Shown piece by piece: positions 11,987 through 20,680 of a stretch of 64,000 nt of DNA; the stretch's first letter is position 1; each line of letters starts with the position of its first letter. Position numbers and translations under genes: made by a program. Below the pieces are notes generated by a model that was not told the DNA's origin, made no database searches, and was given only the letters and a program-made list of their open reading frames with translations. Origin of the DNA: Legionella fallonii LLAP-10 (GTDB lineage Bacteria; Pseudomonadota; Gammaproteobacteria; Legionellales; Legionellaceae); NCBI RefSeq assembly GCF_000953135.1, contig NZ_LN614827.1, forward strand, positions 525,001-589,000, in the 5' to 3' direction.

Positions 11987-12361
11987 CTAAATAAATAAAA
12001 AAAGATCCCCACTTAATGCCGCTAAATCTGTTTGTTCTTTCTCATCAAGTGCCGTCATTGCCAGGCCACGAGAGGCGCCAAAGGTAATTAACAATCGAGC
12101 AAAGGGTAAATTATTTTGTCTAATCGCTAAAGCTAACGAAGAAACGGGTTCGCAAAAATATGCCGCATGATCCCCAGTAAAATTAATATTTGCCCCACAC
12201 TCTAACAACAACAAGGTACAAGCAAGGCTATTCGAATACACTGCGTGTGGTAAAATAGAATAGCCGTTATCCCAAATATGATCGACGGAGAGTTCATTGT
12301 CTAAAAGAGCTTTTAAAGCAAGAACATTGTCTTCCTTTATAGTTTCCAACAGTGATAACAT
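11987..12361 (-). CDS. Short ankyrin-repeat protein
   Basis: 124 residues with about three ankyrin repeats: residues 1-30 (TIKEDNVLALKALLDNELSVD), 31-62 (NGYSILPHAVYSNSLACTLLLLECGANINF) and 65-100 (PVSSLALAIRQNNLPFARLLITFGAS). No other domain is visible. It may be a free-standing protein interaction module or the remnant of a longer ankyrin effector. The ATG start at 12361 is the first in frame. Confidence 0.75.
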   Translation of the reverse strand: MLSLLETIKEDNVLALKALLDNELSVDHIWDNGYSILPHAVYSNSLACTLLLLECGANINFTGDHAAYFCEPVSSLALAIRQNNLPFARLLITFGASRGLAMTALDEKEQTDLAALSGDLFLFI

Positions 12362-12641
12362 GTGTTAATGATACCATTATTTTTTTCGACATTCTGCCAT
12401 GTTTATATCTATAATGCACCCAGGTTACTATAGCCAAAATTGACTTACAGAAATGATTATTCAATATTTTCAATGAGTTATTTTTTCGCCCTCGGAGCTC
12501 ACGTTAAGTTAACCTAACCAGCTCAAACTAATAGACTATTAAGATGCGTTTCACTAAACCTATATTTGTAAAAGATTCATAGTCATAAGATTAATTTTAT
12601 AGGATAATCAAGCCACTCAGAATGATTAAAAAAGATCTGCT

Positions 12642-13673
12642 ATGTTGTTTATTTTTATAGGTGGTGCCTCTGCTAGTGGTAAATCAAGTATTGCAGAACA
12701 TTTGTTAAAAAAACTTCGGACGATTGGAGTCAATGCCAATGAATTGAAAATGGATGACTACTTCCATGAAAGACCGGACAATGTTGACAATGAAACGTTT
12801 AGGGCGACAACTAATTTCGATGTTCCCCATATGCTGCATTTAGATCGCTTGAGTAGAGATGTTACAGAATTAAGTAAAGGCCATAGCATACGAAAATCCT
12901 GCCTTTCTTTTGTTACTAATAAATATCATGCCTGGGAAGAGATCTCTCCTTGTGATGTAGTGATAATTGAGGGAATATTTGCTCAATATTTTTATCAAAA
13001 CTTTGTAGATAAAAAACTCCCATCCATTCTCGTCAATGTAACTACTGAATGTTACCAAGATCTAATGAATAGGCGAGTTAATCGAGATATTAAAGAACGA
13101 AATAGAACACGAGAAGTAGTGCTTGCCTCTGAACGTAAAACAGTGGGACCGGGTTTCTTTAAGTATACAGCCAGTAACGCTCAGGGCGCTGATATATATA
13201 TCGTCAATAAAAAGCATGAGGATCTCGAAGAGAGAAATAAAGCTTTAGATGCATCGGTGATGGAAATTATTGATCGTATGAATGAATTGTGTGGTGAAGA
13301 CTCAATAGTAAAGCGAAAAAAACCTGATGTTAGAGAGCTTGTAGCAAGAAGTCATTGGTGTGCTGGAGAGAAATCCACTGCTATAGACCATTCGGAGCAT
13401 CGCTTTATAGGGGTTTTTCGTGATGTTTTTGGTGAATACAATAGCAAATTTGCTCATGATTGGAGCATGTACATATTAGCTGGTTTTGCGACAGCCTTGG
13501 GTGCCGCTGCTGTAGCGGTTGCATTAGTGGCATTAAGTGGAATCATCAGTACAGCAGTGGCCGTGACTGGTGCTGCATTGGGTTTGGCTGGCTTAGGGAT
13601 GTTTGCTTACAGGGCTTATAAAGACTCTCAAATCTGTTATGAGGAAAATTATTCGCCTATCTTAAGCAACTAG
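12642..13673 (+). CDS. Uridine-kinase-like P-loop protein with C-terminal membrane hairpin
   Basis: 343 residues. Residues 1-200 follow the uridine kinase/phosphoribulokinase fold: P-loop GGASASGKSS at 8-17, MDDYF near 42 (substrate-phosphate site), NFDVPHMLHLD near 60, and VIIEGIFA near 108. The enzyme family is normally about 210 residues. Here an extra C-terminal tail carries a hydrophobic double segment (about residues 278-325, Gly/Ala-rich) ending MFAYRAYKDSQ. The tail resembles those of the genes at 25892 and 62669. A membrane-targeted nucleoside kinase delivered to host cells is possible but unproven. The ribosome binding site is weak. Confidence 0.75.
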   Translation: MLFIFIGGASASGKSSIAEHLLKKLRTIGVNANELKMDDYFHERPDNVDNETFRATTNFDVPHMLHLDRLSRDVTELSKGHSIRKSCLSFVTNKYHAWEEISPCDVVIIEGIFAQYFYQNFVDKKLPSILVNVTTECYQDLMNRRVNRDIKERNRTREVVLASERKTVGPGFFKYTASNAQGADIYIVNKKHEDLEERNKALDASVMEIIDRMNELCGEDSIVKRKKPDVRELVARSHWCAGEKSTAIDHSEHRFIGVFRDVFGEYNSKFAHDWSMYILAGFATALGAAAVAVALVALSGIISTAVAVTGAALGLAGLGMFAYRAYKDSQICYEENYSPILSN

Positions 13674-14197
13674 AAAAATTGAAGATTACAATATATACGC
13701 TTAAATCATTTTTACTAATCAAAAAAACTATGGAGTTACTACCTAAAGACAGTATCTATGCTCGCTGAAACAATAATTAGGCAAAAAATATTTATGGATA
13801 AAAGACACCTGCCATTTTTCGTTTCCCAAAAGAATCCTTTTCATGAGGCTTATTTATGTGTTGGCTCATTACACCAAATCTGCGATTGCGGCAACATTAA
13901 CTCGATCAACAGAACTCATGAAACAAAATTTCAATGAGTTAAATTAATAGAAGCTTCTGGTTTTTTATGGAAAATTAAAGTTATCAAATTCACTTAAACG
14001 CTTTCTTTCCAGTTAATTAAACTGCGGTTTGTCATATAGTTATTTAGATAAATGATTTTAGTTTATTCAAAGTTGTCCCGGATATTACTGATTTACAAAT
14101 AATCGGGTTTCAAGTGATTAAATAAAAATCTCCAATAGGCAATTTATAATTATAATGTCTATAATTACTCTAGATCTATCTGTTTTTAGGAGTGGTT
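13674..14197. other. Intergenic with one doubtful small ORF
   Basis: About 520 bases. A 47-codon ORF (13794-13937, plus strand, starting MDKRHLPFF) is open but has no clear ribosome binding site and resembles nothing I know. The last 60 bases contain TATAAT-like boxes that may form the promoter of the peptide gene at 14198. Confidence 0.35.
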
Positions 14198-14359
14198 ATG
14201 AAAAAGTCTAAACGAAACAATAATCAATCTGGAAAAAAAATTTCACCCGATAAATTGAGCAACATTTCCGGGGGCAATCGAGTTCATGAGGGATTTGACC
14301 GTATGCGCCCGCGCGATCCCCAGACTATTATTGATACACTCAGAAACAGACGGACTTAA
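14198..14359 (+). CDS. Small peptide with double-glycine-type leader motif
   Basis: A 53-codon ORF with a good AGGAG ribosome binding site 7 bases before ATG. The N-terminal half is basic and hydrophilic and contains ISPDKLSNISGGN. This fits the double-glycine leader pattern (LSxxxLxxISGG) cut by C39-peptidase ABC exporters in bacteriocin and RiPP precursors. The predicted 27-residue mature part (after GG) is charged and lacks Cys. No transporter, immunity or modifying enzyme is seen nearby, apart from an ABC-ATPase remnant at 30519 that is too far away to link. The motif could also be chance. Not in any family I can name. Confidence 0.5.
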   Translation: MKKSKRNNNQSGKKISPDKLSNISGGNRVHEGFDRMRPRDPQTIIDTLRNRRT

Positions 14360-14450
14360 TCGTACTTTTTAACTTGGGTTTGCCAAACTGGCCGGTAACC
14401 AGAGGCGAGATCCAGTGCGGATTTTCCTAAAGCCTGAAACCTTTGAGATA
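14356..14450 (-). pseudogene. Possible ankyrin-repeat end fragment
   Basis: The minus-strand frame ends with GKSALDLASGYRPV, which resembles the tail of an ankyrin repeat. It overlaps the end of the small peptide gene and has no support upstream. Weak call. Confidence 0.2.
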
Positions 14451-14655
14451 TATGGGCTATGGGTTTTTTTATCAAATAATCATTGCCATAATTGAACAGG
14501 CAGCCATAAAAAATATTAAGAAAATATTTGTTGATACTTATGCTTTTCAAGCAGTTGATTTCTATATAAAACAGGGATTTTCCATAATTGGCCGACTTGA
14601 TAAGTATTTGTTAGGCCATGACAGAATTTATCTAAGAAAAGATTTAGATTTATAA
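14443..14655 (+). pseudogene. GNAT acetyltransferase, C-terminal remnant
   Basis: The 70-residue frame has the end of a GNAT fold: FVDTYAFQAVDFYIKQGFSI followed by DRIYLRKDL, matching the 'A..FY...GF' motif and last strands of small N-acetyltransferases. The acetyl-CoA P-loop (RGxGxG) part is missing, so it is a 3' fragment and not functional. Confidence 0.6.
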
Positions 14656-14757
14656 TTATAGAGTCATCTAGCCTCTTTGTGTCAGGCTATTTACCCCTTT
14701 AATCTAATGTCAGAAGTCATTTTATAAGGCCTTCCTCCTTTTATATTACTCTGCTGT

Positions 14758-14892
14758 ATGAGTATCTTTGATCTGGAAACGTTGGAAAATATTCCCAAGA
14801 AAAACTGTCCATGCTGTCGCGAACCTATTGCAGCGAGCTATCTTTGCAATCCTAAAGTAAATCTTCTTGTAAAAGGCCTAGTGTGTACGTAG
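14758..14892 (+). pseudogene. U-box-like fragment interrupted by a 232-bp element
   Basis: A 44-codon frame containing KKNCPCCREPI and CNPKVNLLVK. This resembles the second half of a U-box domain (CP.trepl...l.pN..l..li), a fold used by Legionella E3 ligases such as LubX. The frame runs into the left inverted repeat of the element at 14874 and stops inside it. Coding-like sequence resumes after the right inverted repeat at 15106-15156. The full protein would be about 55-60 residues, too short for a whole U-box, so it was probably a fragment already. Confidence 0.4.
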
Positions 14893-15105
14893 CTCCTGTT
14901 TTCAGCCAAGATTACGGGGTTTTATTTGTGCATAACGCACTTAATATTTATATTTTTGCGTACAATTTAACTTTATCTAATTGATTCAAATCCCAAGACA
15001 CTCCATCTATAATGAATTTAAACCTGAAGGGGGATAATGACAACTACATCTCGCAAATGGGAACTAATGTTGACCGAAAACAGGGGCTACGTACACACTA
15101 GGCCT
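14874..15105. mobile_element. 232-bp MITE-like element with 30-bp terminal inverted repeats
   Basis: The left end (14874-14903) and the right end (15076-15105) are inverted copies matching at 29 of 30 positions, starting AGGCCTAGTGTGTACGTAG. The interior has no transposase frame. AAA flanks both ends and may be a 3-bp target duplication. The terminal AGGCCTA is shared with the 230-bp element at 41904, although the rest differs. Confidence 0.8.
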
Positions 15106-15303
15106 AAAACCAAAACAATTGCTATTAATCCTCGCTACAGAAAAATTGATAGATAAGTAAAGCAAGATATAAAAATACGCAGCCAATTATTGTGTATAAT
15201 GGCAGCTTATGGAGACAAACCAGAAGAATTAATGTTTAAACTTAAATAAATGACTATTAAAAGGATGTGTAAGGGTGTTGAATTAGAAACAAATGAGGTA
15301 AAT

Positions 15304-15588
15304 ATGACAGAAGAAACACAAAGAGAATTCATACAAAATAATCAGGAATTAATCCAAAAATTTCTTGAGGAATCGAAACCGCACGAAGATGAAATAAGCG
15401 CCAGTATTCAAGCAACTATCGCCCAATTTTTATTAAACACACGCATTGAATTAAATAAACGTGCAAATGGTCAACAGTGGATTAGTACAGAAGACATTGT
15501 ACAAGCACAAATGGCAGTGCTGAGGCGTTCAATAGTCGATTTAGAGCATTATTATTTAACACTACGGGATGGAGAAACTTTGCAATGA
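15304..15588 (+). CDS. Hypothetical 94-residue helical protein
   Basis: Not recognised. The frame opens at 15250, but the ATG at 15304 has a GAGG ribosome binding site and is the better start. The product is acidic at the N-terminus and appears all-helical (EFIQNNQELIQKFLEES, then DIVQAQMAVLRRSIVDLEHYY). No signal peptide or membrane segment. It stands alone between the MITE and an IS3 relic. Confidence 0.6.
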   Translation: MTEETQREFIQNNQELIQKFLEESKPHEDEISASIQATIAQFLLNTRIELNKRANGQQWISTEDIVQAQMAVLRRSIVDLEHYYLTLRDGETLQ

Positions 15589-15687
15589 AGCAACGACGAA
15601 CGGTTTTACGACGCTCAATTTCCCATTGGGTAAATCTTATGATTAGCTATTTGTGAAAAACGCTCTTAAAAAAATTATTAAAAGATT

Positions 15688-15803
15688 ACACCTGATTGAT
15701 ATATATCGCTCTCAGGATTCTTATCAAAAAGCCTGGATTTTTTTGATAGGACACATCATTTTACTTAGAAATTTCAAATTCACATATTTTAATTACTAAG
15801 TCT
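15688..15803 (+). repeat. 116-bp direct repeat, copy 1
   Basis: Almost identical (about 6 mismatches) to 19103-19218 in the same orientation. It contains a hairpin with arms CTATCAAAAA and TTTTTTTGATAG that could terminate transcription. The two copies enclose the IS3 relic and the phosphatase gene. Confidence 0.9.
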
Positions 15804-15839
15804 CTGAACTTCCCTCGATTAACAGTACACCTTGTTGAC

Positions 15840-16300
15840 TGGGTATAATCCCCAGAACGAGGAGTTATAATGAGCAACAACAGCTACACAAAAGAATTTA
15901 AAATAAAAGCAGTAGAGCTAGCAAAGCAATAAGTCAGTAAGGCCCGTTGCAAAGGAGCGTGGGGGTGCTGAAAACAACCTATATAACTGGCGTAAGCCGT
16001 TTCATAAGAAACGAGAAGCAGCGTTCACTAATCAACTCCAATTTAAAGGGAAAGAATTAGAGTTGAGGCGTCTGAGATCTCGGATTGCCGAGCTTGAAGA
16101 GGAACGTGAAATACTAAAAAAAGCAGCCGTGTTTTTCGCCAATGAAGGGTGGATTTATTTAGCGACTGTTATGACCTATACAATAGAAAGATAGTTGGCT
16201 GGAGCATGGGGACACGACTGGTTACTCAACTCTGGGATATCAGACACCAGATGAATTTGAGTTAGCCGCATAAAGTTGGGGTCCGGTATTTCGAGGGAAG
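15840..16300 (+). pseudogene. IS3-family insertion sequence relic (orfA and orfB fragments)
   Basis: orfA starts at ATG 15870 after GAGGAG with the helix-turn-helix start SYTKEFKIKAVELAKQ. A TAA then breaks it, and the leucine-zipper end LEEEREILKKAAVFFANE appears further on. Next comes a scrap of the orfB integrase core (WIYLATV, then in another frame IVGWSMGTRLVTQL). The last residues of orfB follow (GYQTPDEFELAA, stop at 16271). Internal deletions and stops make it dead. Confidence 0.8.
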
Positions 16301-16376
16301 ATCACAATGAACCACATCCCTGTGGCGATATCATATAAAAATTAAGTATAATTCCTTTTTGTCACCTCAATCATCG

Positions 16377-18050
16377 CTAAAAGAAAGAGTGACTATTTTG
16401 TATGGAAGATTTCAAAGTATGATCTGATAATACATTCGTATTAAAATACTGATCAATTCCTTTGGTAACTATTACATACTCTCCACTTTGAGTTAGCTGT
16501 CCCGCCTCAATAAGTTCCTGAGCTATAATTGGCCAGTTATCCTTTAAATTATCAACTGTTAACGCATTAATGTGCTGTTTCAATTCAAGGGCTTTGGGTA
16601 CCTGGGGTATATCCACTAAGCTTGCTTTAAAAAAACCACGAACGTAATTACGGGCTGATGCAACTCCTGTCCAAAGCTTCTCTCCCAACTCTGTTTGAGT
16701 GTAACTTCCTCTATTTTTTATATAGTTATTAAGAGAAAGGGTGGATAGGGTTTTAAATGTCATTAGAACCTGTTCAGCCACTTCAGTTGAATTATCAAAA
16801 GCACTGATAGACAACGGGTTAGACAAATAGCAAGTACCTATTTCATCGGATGGAAGAGATGCTTTGGTATCAGTCTCTAAAATTATTGTTGTAGGACTCA
16901 TTTCGGCATTAAAAACCTCACCAATAGCTTCATCCATTTCATCCCCAACCATTTTTTGCTCTGATAAGCCTCCTATACAACTCATTGTCAATTGTGCATT
17001 TTCAGCTTGTCTCCATTGCTGTGGGGTGGTCTTACCAAAAATACTGTTATATCCAATATAAGTTACCCCGTGAATCTTTATTTCTCCAGGCGAGCCATCA
17101 TGACCATGTCGAAACCGGCAATTATAAGATGGAACCTCAATTTCTGGACCAATATCAGTCAAACGTGGCCAAATAAAGTTATATATTGGATTTGTTTTAG
17201 AAGGAGGTGTTGTGAGGGCCTGATACATAGGGCTTTTTTTATCCATTAGCCCCTCAGAAAATATAATGTTTAATTGATCTAAAACATACGCTACATCATC
17301 CGCCGATGCGTAGATATCCTTATGGTGATTAGCAGGAAGAAACTCATGCATTGCTTTATCTATGGCACTTAAAGTTAAAGGAGCATGACTCATAATATCA
17401 ATACTGCCATCTTCTTTACGGACATAATCTACAAGTTTGAGTGCAGGTAAATAAGCTTTTTGAATCATATCCTCCACTTCATCATAGGAAATAATGTGAT
17501 TATCAATTAACCATTTCAATCGAGTAAGAGAATTGCAAGGAGATAACTCCATAGTTAATTTTTTTCCAGGGGCTAATGCACCTCTTAAGTAATTACTTAA
17601 TAAGCATTTATCATGATTTGAGAGAAGGATAACGCCACGTAACTCAGGAAAAGCCAAACGCATTTCCAATAAGGTAAGCAGGGACAGAAGATCATTGCTT
17701 CCCCTGTCTGCAAGCATGTCTCCAAAACAACGCAAAGTGACGCCGTTCGGAACGTGGGCATGTGAAAATCCGTCACGTAAAATATCCCTAAAACGTTGCA
17801 AAACCTTTTGGTTTAAAGCACTGCGATCCCTTATAAGGGAGTCAATCTCGTAAATTTTTATTAATTCAATATATTGTTCTTGGCTGATGTTAATTATACC
17901 TGCCTCGTATAGATATCTTACCAGAGCAATTGCATTTCCATGAGTGTCTCCGGCGGAGAAAGAAGAGCCCTCCTTTGGAGGAATGTAGCCTTTTTCCGGA
18001 AGGGCTAGAATATTTGATATACTGTGGCAAACAAGCTTTTGATCGTACAT
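16377..18050 (-). CDS. PPP-type metallophosphatase, WipA/WipB-like candidate effector
   Basis: 557 residues. The N-terminal 150 residues carry the metal-binding motifs of PPP/calcineurin-like phosphatases in order: GDTHGN near 33 (GDxHG), FGDMLADRGSND near 109 (GDxxDRG) and SNHDKC near 144 (GNHD/E with Ser for Gly). The long remainder is unlike bacterial housekeeping phosphatases. Legionella Dot/Icm effectors WipA and WipB use the same phosphatase fold with a GDTHGN-type first motif, so an effector tyrosine or serine/threonine phosphatase is a fair guess. Start ATG 18050. The gene sits inside the 116-bp direct repeat pair, next to an IS3 relic, which suggests mobility. Confidence 0.7.
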   Translation of the reverse strand: MYDQKLVCHSISNILALPEKGYIPPKEGSSFSAGDTHGNAIALVRYLYEAGIINISQEQYIELIKIYEIDSLIRDRSALNQKVLQRFRDILRDGFSHAHVPNGVTLRCFGDMLADRGSNDLLSLLTLLEMRLAFPELRGVILLSNHDKCLLSNYLRGALAPGKKLTMELSPCNSLTRLKWLIDNHIISYDEVEDMIQKAYLPALKLVDYVRKEDGSIDIMSHAPLTLSAIDKAMHEFLPANHHKDIYASADDVAYVLDQLNIIFSEGLMDKKSPMYQALTTPPSKTNPIYNFIWPRLTDIGPEIEVPSYNCRFRHGHDGSPGEIKIHGVTYIGYNSIFGKTTPQQWRQAENAQLTMSCIGGLSEQKMVGDEMDEAIGEVFNAEMSPTTIILETDTKASLPSDEIGTCYLSNPLSISAFDNSTEVAEQVLMTFKTLSTLSLNNYIKNRGSYTQTELGEKLWTGVASARNYVRGFFKASLVDIPQVPKALELKQHINALTVDNLKDNWPIIAQELIEAGQLTQSGEYVIVTKGIDQYFNTNVLSDHTLKSSIQNSHSFF

Positions 18051-18501
18051 AAATTACTCACTTTGATTTTTTTGATTAAAATAAAACTATAAACTTTTTA
18101 GAACTATTTAGTGCAAACCGACAGCTAAATGCACTTAGTTAAAGTCTTATAGAAATTCTCTTTGGGATTGAGTTGAAAATTGCTTTTTTAGAAACATTAA
18201 CTCTCAAGTGGGTATCATTAACATCGGTGGTTTGGCATTATTTTTATTCATAAGTAAATATTTAGTACGAAGTATACTTATTTAAAATTAAGGAAATATT
18301 AAATAATATGCGCACTAATTGTCTATAAAAATTACATTATTGCTTCAACTTGTTTTGAAGTGAAGAATGAGAAATGGGCAGTGCTTATATGAAAATGGCA
18401 AAGAAACATATTTTTTTGACAACTTTCAATTTCTATTCAAATGATCCTTTACCTGATTGGAGAAATCCTCTAAGAGTTTCTTTTAAAAAAACAGCATAAA
18501 T
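18051..18501. other. Intergenic, promoter region of the phosphatase gene
   Basis: About 450 AT-rich bases. A 41-codon plus-strand ORF (18374-18499) is open but unconvincing. Otherwise nothing is recognised. Confidence 0.4.
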
Positions 18502-18826
18502 TTATTTTTTCAAAATATCTTTTGCATAATTTCTTATTGGCATAAATAGCAATGCACCAAGATCAACATCTTCATTTGGATGTGGTATCCAAAGAGCAGA
18601 GAAATCATCAACTACTAATGAGAATGATTGTTTTGTTACCTCAGGAGTTCCAGTAGTATTTTTTGCTTCATGAATGTGAAATTGCAGTTTCTTATTACCA
18701 ACAATATGTTTATTAGTTAATATTAATTCAACTCTTAATGATTCATTAAATTTAAACTGAAATGAATCATCGACAATTTGAATTGTGCTATATAACAGCT
18801 GCTCTGCAACGGTTTTTTGGTTGAAT
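18502..18826 (-). pseudogene. Trypsin-like peptidase N-terminal domain remnant
   Basis: An open frame without a start codon (an in-frame TGA lies just upstream at 18827-18829). It encodes about 107 residues including TVAEQLLYSTIQIV and VELILTNKHIVGNKKLQFHIHEA. The NKHIV block matches the T(N/A)xHV catalytic-His region of trypsin-like serine proteases. The Asp and Ser parts of the triad are not present. An ATG exists upstream but in another frame, so a frameshift and a C-terminal loss are both likely. Confidence 0.5.
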
Positions 18827-19102
18827 AACTCTCATTTGATTGTTGTCCTTATTTAATTTAAATGGGAATCAGAAAGGTTTTAATAGTAATCTTTTTAAAA
18901 AATAAGATGACATTTAAGAGCAGTTAGAGGTTACGGAACAAATTGCTGCAGAATTTAATAGATGAATTAAGTACATTTAAAGCGACTGTTTTAATGAACA
19001 GTTAGTGGGTTATATCGGTTTAAAAAACTGCTTCATTTATTTTTTGTTTAATTTTCTGAATTTAGTACCATTTATTAAACACATCAAAAATGTTCAATAA
19101 GG

Positions 19103-19218
19103 ACACCTGATTGATATATATCGCTCTCAGGACTCCTATCAAAAAGCCTGGATTTTTTTGATAGAACACATCATTTTGCTTAGAAATTTCAAATTCACAT
19201 ATTTTAATTACTTAGTCT
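19103..19218 (+). repeat. 116-bp direct repeat, copy 2
   Basis: Second copy of the repeat at 15688-15803, same orientation, with the same internal CTATCAAAAA hairpin. The spacing between copies is about 3.3 kb. Confidence 0.9.
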
Positions 19219-19304
19219 CATTAAACGACCGTATTATTTGCTAAGAACAATTAGCACCATTAACTTGAAAGTACATGTGCTATTAAAATAAAAAGAGTAT
19301 TAGT

Positions 19305-19593
19305 GTGATAACCGAAGTACAAATAACAAATAACAAAAAATGCATTAAAAGACTTAAAGACAATGCCTAAGTATCTTCAGGAAAAATTTCGTGCTTGGGT
19401 AGTAGCGGTAAATCATGTGGGTTTGGAGGAAACACGAAAAAGACCTGGTTGGCATGATGAGCCCTTGTTAGGAGACAGGAAAGGACAGAGATCCATCCGT
19501 TTAAATAAGCAATGGAGAGCTATCTACATTATTAAAGAGGATGGAGCAATTGAGTTTGTTGAAGTGACGGAGGTAATGCCCCATGAGTACTAA
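19305..19593 (+). pseudogene. RelE/HigB-like toxin, frameshifted by a 7-bp duplication
   Basis: From ATG 19363 the frame gives 76 residues of a RelE/HigB-type mRNA interferase (KFRAWVVAVNHVGLEETRKR, GDRKGQRSIRLNKQWRAIYII). The natural N-terminus is just upstream: GTG 19305 starts ITEVQIT. The heptamer AAATAAC occurs twice in tandem (19321-19334), which puts the start out of frame. Removing one copy restores MITEVQITKNALKDLKTMPKYL and joins it to the rest. The toxin is therefore probably inactive, unless translation starts at 19363. Confidence 0.75.
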
Positions 19594-19902
19594 GAGAAAT
19601 GATACTTTAAATGCTTTGGAAGCCACCAAAGATATATGGAATGAAATGACATTTGGTGGACTTGTTCGCTCCTTGAGAATGAGCGATGAAATAACTCAAA
19701 TAGAATTAGCTAATAGAGTAGGGGTTTCGAAGCAGTTTCTTAGTGATGTTGAGCATAACAGAAAAGATGTAGGAATAGCTTTGCAAAAAAAGTATCTGAT
19801 GCTCTTGGTTATTCTATCGAGCCCCTTATAGAGTTATTGATAAGAGATCAATTGAGACGCCAACATCTTGATTATATTGTAGAGTTAAAGTATGCCTCAT
19901 GA
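19583..19902 (+). pseudogene. XRE-family antitoxin, frameshifted near its end
   Basis: Overlaps the toxin by 11 bases, the usual coupling. Residues 20-70 form a helix-turn-helix (TQIELANRVGVSKQFLSDVEHNRKDVGIA). After GCTTTG near 19780 the frame goes wrong and stops at 19831. One base away, the expected continuation AKKVSDALGYSIEPLIELLI runs to TGA 19900. A single T was probably lost in GCTTT(T)GCA. Toxin and antitoxin of this pair are both broken. Confidence 0.75.
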
Positions 19903-19912
19903 TAGGAATACA

Positions 19913-20327
19913 ATGAGTAAAAAATTAATAGCTAAGCCTTCTTTTACAGAAATGCAGAATGCTTTACCTCGGATAGATCGTTATATCGAGCACATAGAAA
20001 AGATTAATATAGCTAAAATTATTTCGGGAAGTGAGTCAGAATTATTATACGCACCACAAAAAATGGATCAATTATTAATTGATTTATTTGGGAACGATTT
20101 ACATCAGTATGATAACTATAAACAATACGCAAAAATAAAATTAGGTTATTAACCAACATTCGATAGAACAAATTCAAGAGTGGGTTCAGGAAAATATTAA
20201 AGACGCTCTCGTTACTTTGCGCTCAATCAAAGAAATTTTCTTGGAACAGTTAGAAAATAGCGATTCTCCCGAGAGTCCAGAGCAAATCTTAAAAGCGTAT
20301 GAGGGATTGGATTACATCCTGCCATAG
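19913..20327 (+). pseudogene. Hypothetical ORF pair, probably one frameshifted gene
   Basis: First frame: ATG 19913 to TAA 20150 (about 79 residues, starting MSKKLIAKPSFTEM). The second frame opens one base off at the same place and runs to TAG 20325 (NQHSIEQIQEWVQENIKDAL ... LKAYEGLDYILP). Joining them gives a helical protein of about 138 residues. No family recognised. It directly follows the decayed toxin-antitoxin pair and could have been its third gene. Confidence 0.4.
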
Positions 20328-20377
20328 CCGCGGCAACAAGTGATCTATTTAAATAATACATTTTCTACAGTAATTTT

Positions 20378-20680
20378 TTAGATGTTATTTTTGATATCTC
20401 GATAAAAATTTTCATGAGTTCCTAATTTCAACAAGGTCAATATGATTTCATCTTCTTCAAACATGTAGCCCAATAATACCTCTTGGTTTAACAGTTTGAA
20501 TTTATGAACCCTTAAAAAATCTAAGTCGCCTTTTTTACGTTCTCCGAGAACAGGATTATTTACTAATTTCCTAACTTCCTCATCGAGGATAGCTTTATGT
20601 TGTTTAGGTAGTTTTCTTACAGTTTTCTTAAAGGAGTTAGATTGCTTAATGGTCAAATTCATAGTCATCAACCAATCCAT
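20378..20680 (-). CDS. RelE/ParE-family toxin
   Basis: About 94-100 residues. The start may be the third Met (MNLTIKQ, 20662), since the first two codons groups lie deep inside the antitoxin gene. The fold signature is clear: FKKTVRKLPKQHKAILDEEVRKL, then DLDFLRVHKFKL, then VLLGYMFEEDEIILTLLKLGTHENFYRDI. The ending matches the YafQ/RelE C-terminal strand with H and Y. It overlaps the antitoxin upstream, so the two are co-translated. The frame is intact, unlike most other toxins in this window. Confidence 0.8.
   Translation of the reverse strand: MDWLMTMNLTIKQSNSFKKTVRKLPKQHKAILDEEVRKLVNNPVLGERKKGDLDFLRVHKFKLLNQEVLLGYMFEEDEIILTLLKLGTHENFYRDIKNNI

Noticed and set aside
18374..18499. 41-codon plus-strand ORF before the protease remnant
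   Set aside because: No good ribosome binding site, no family, and length expected by chance.
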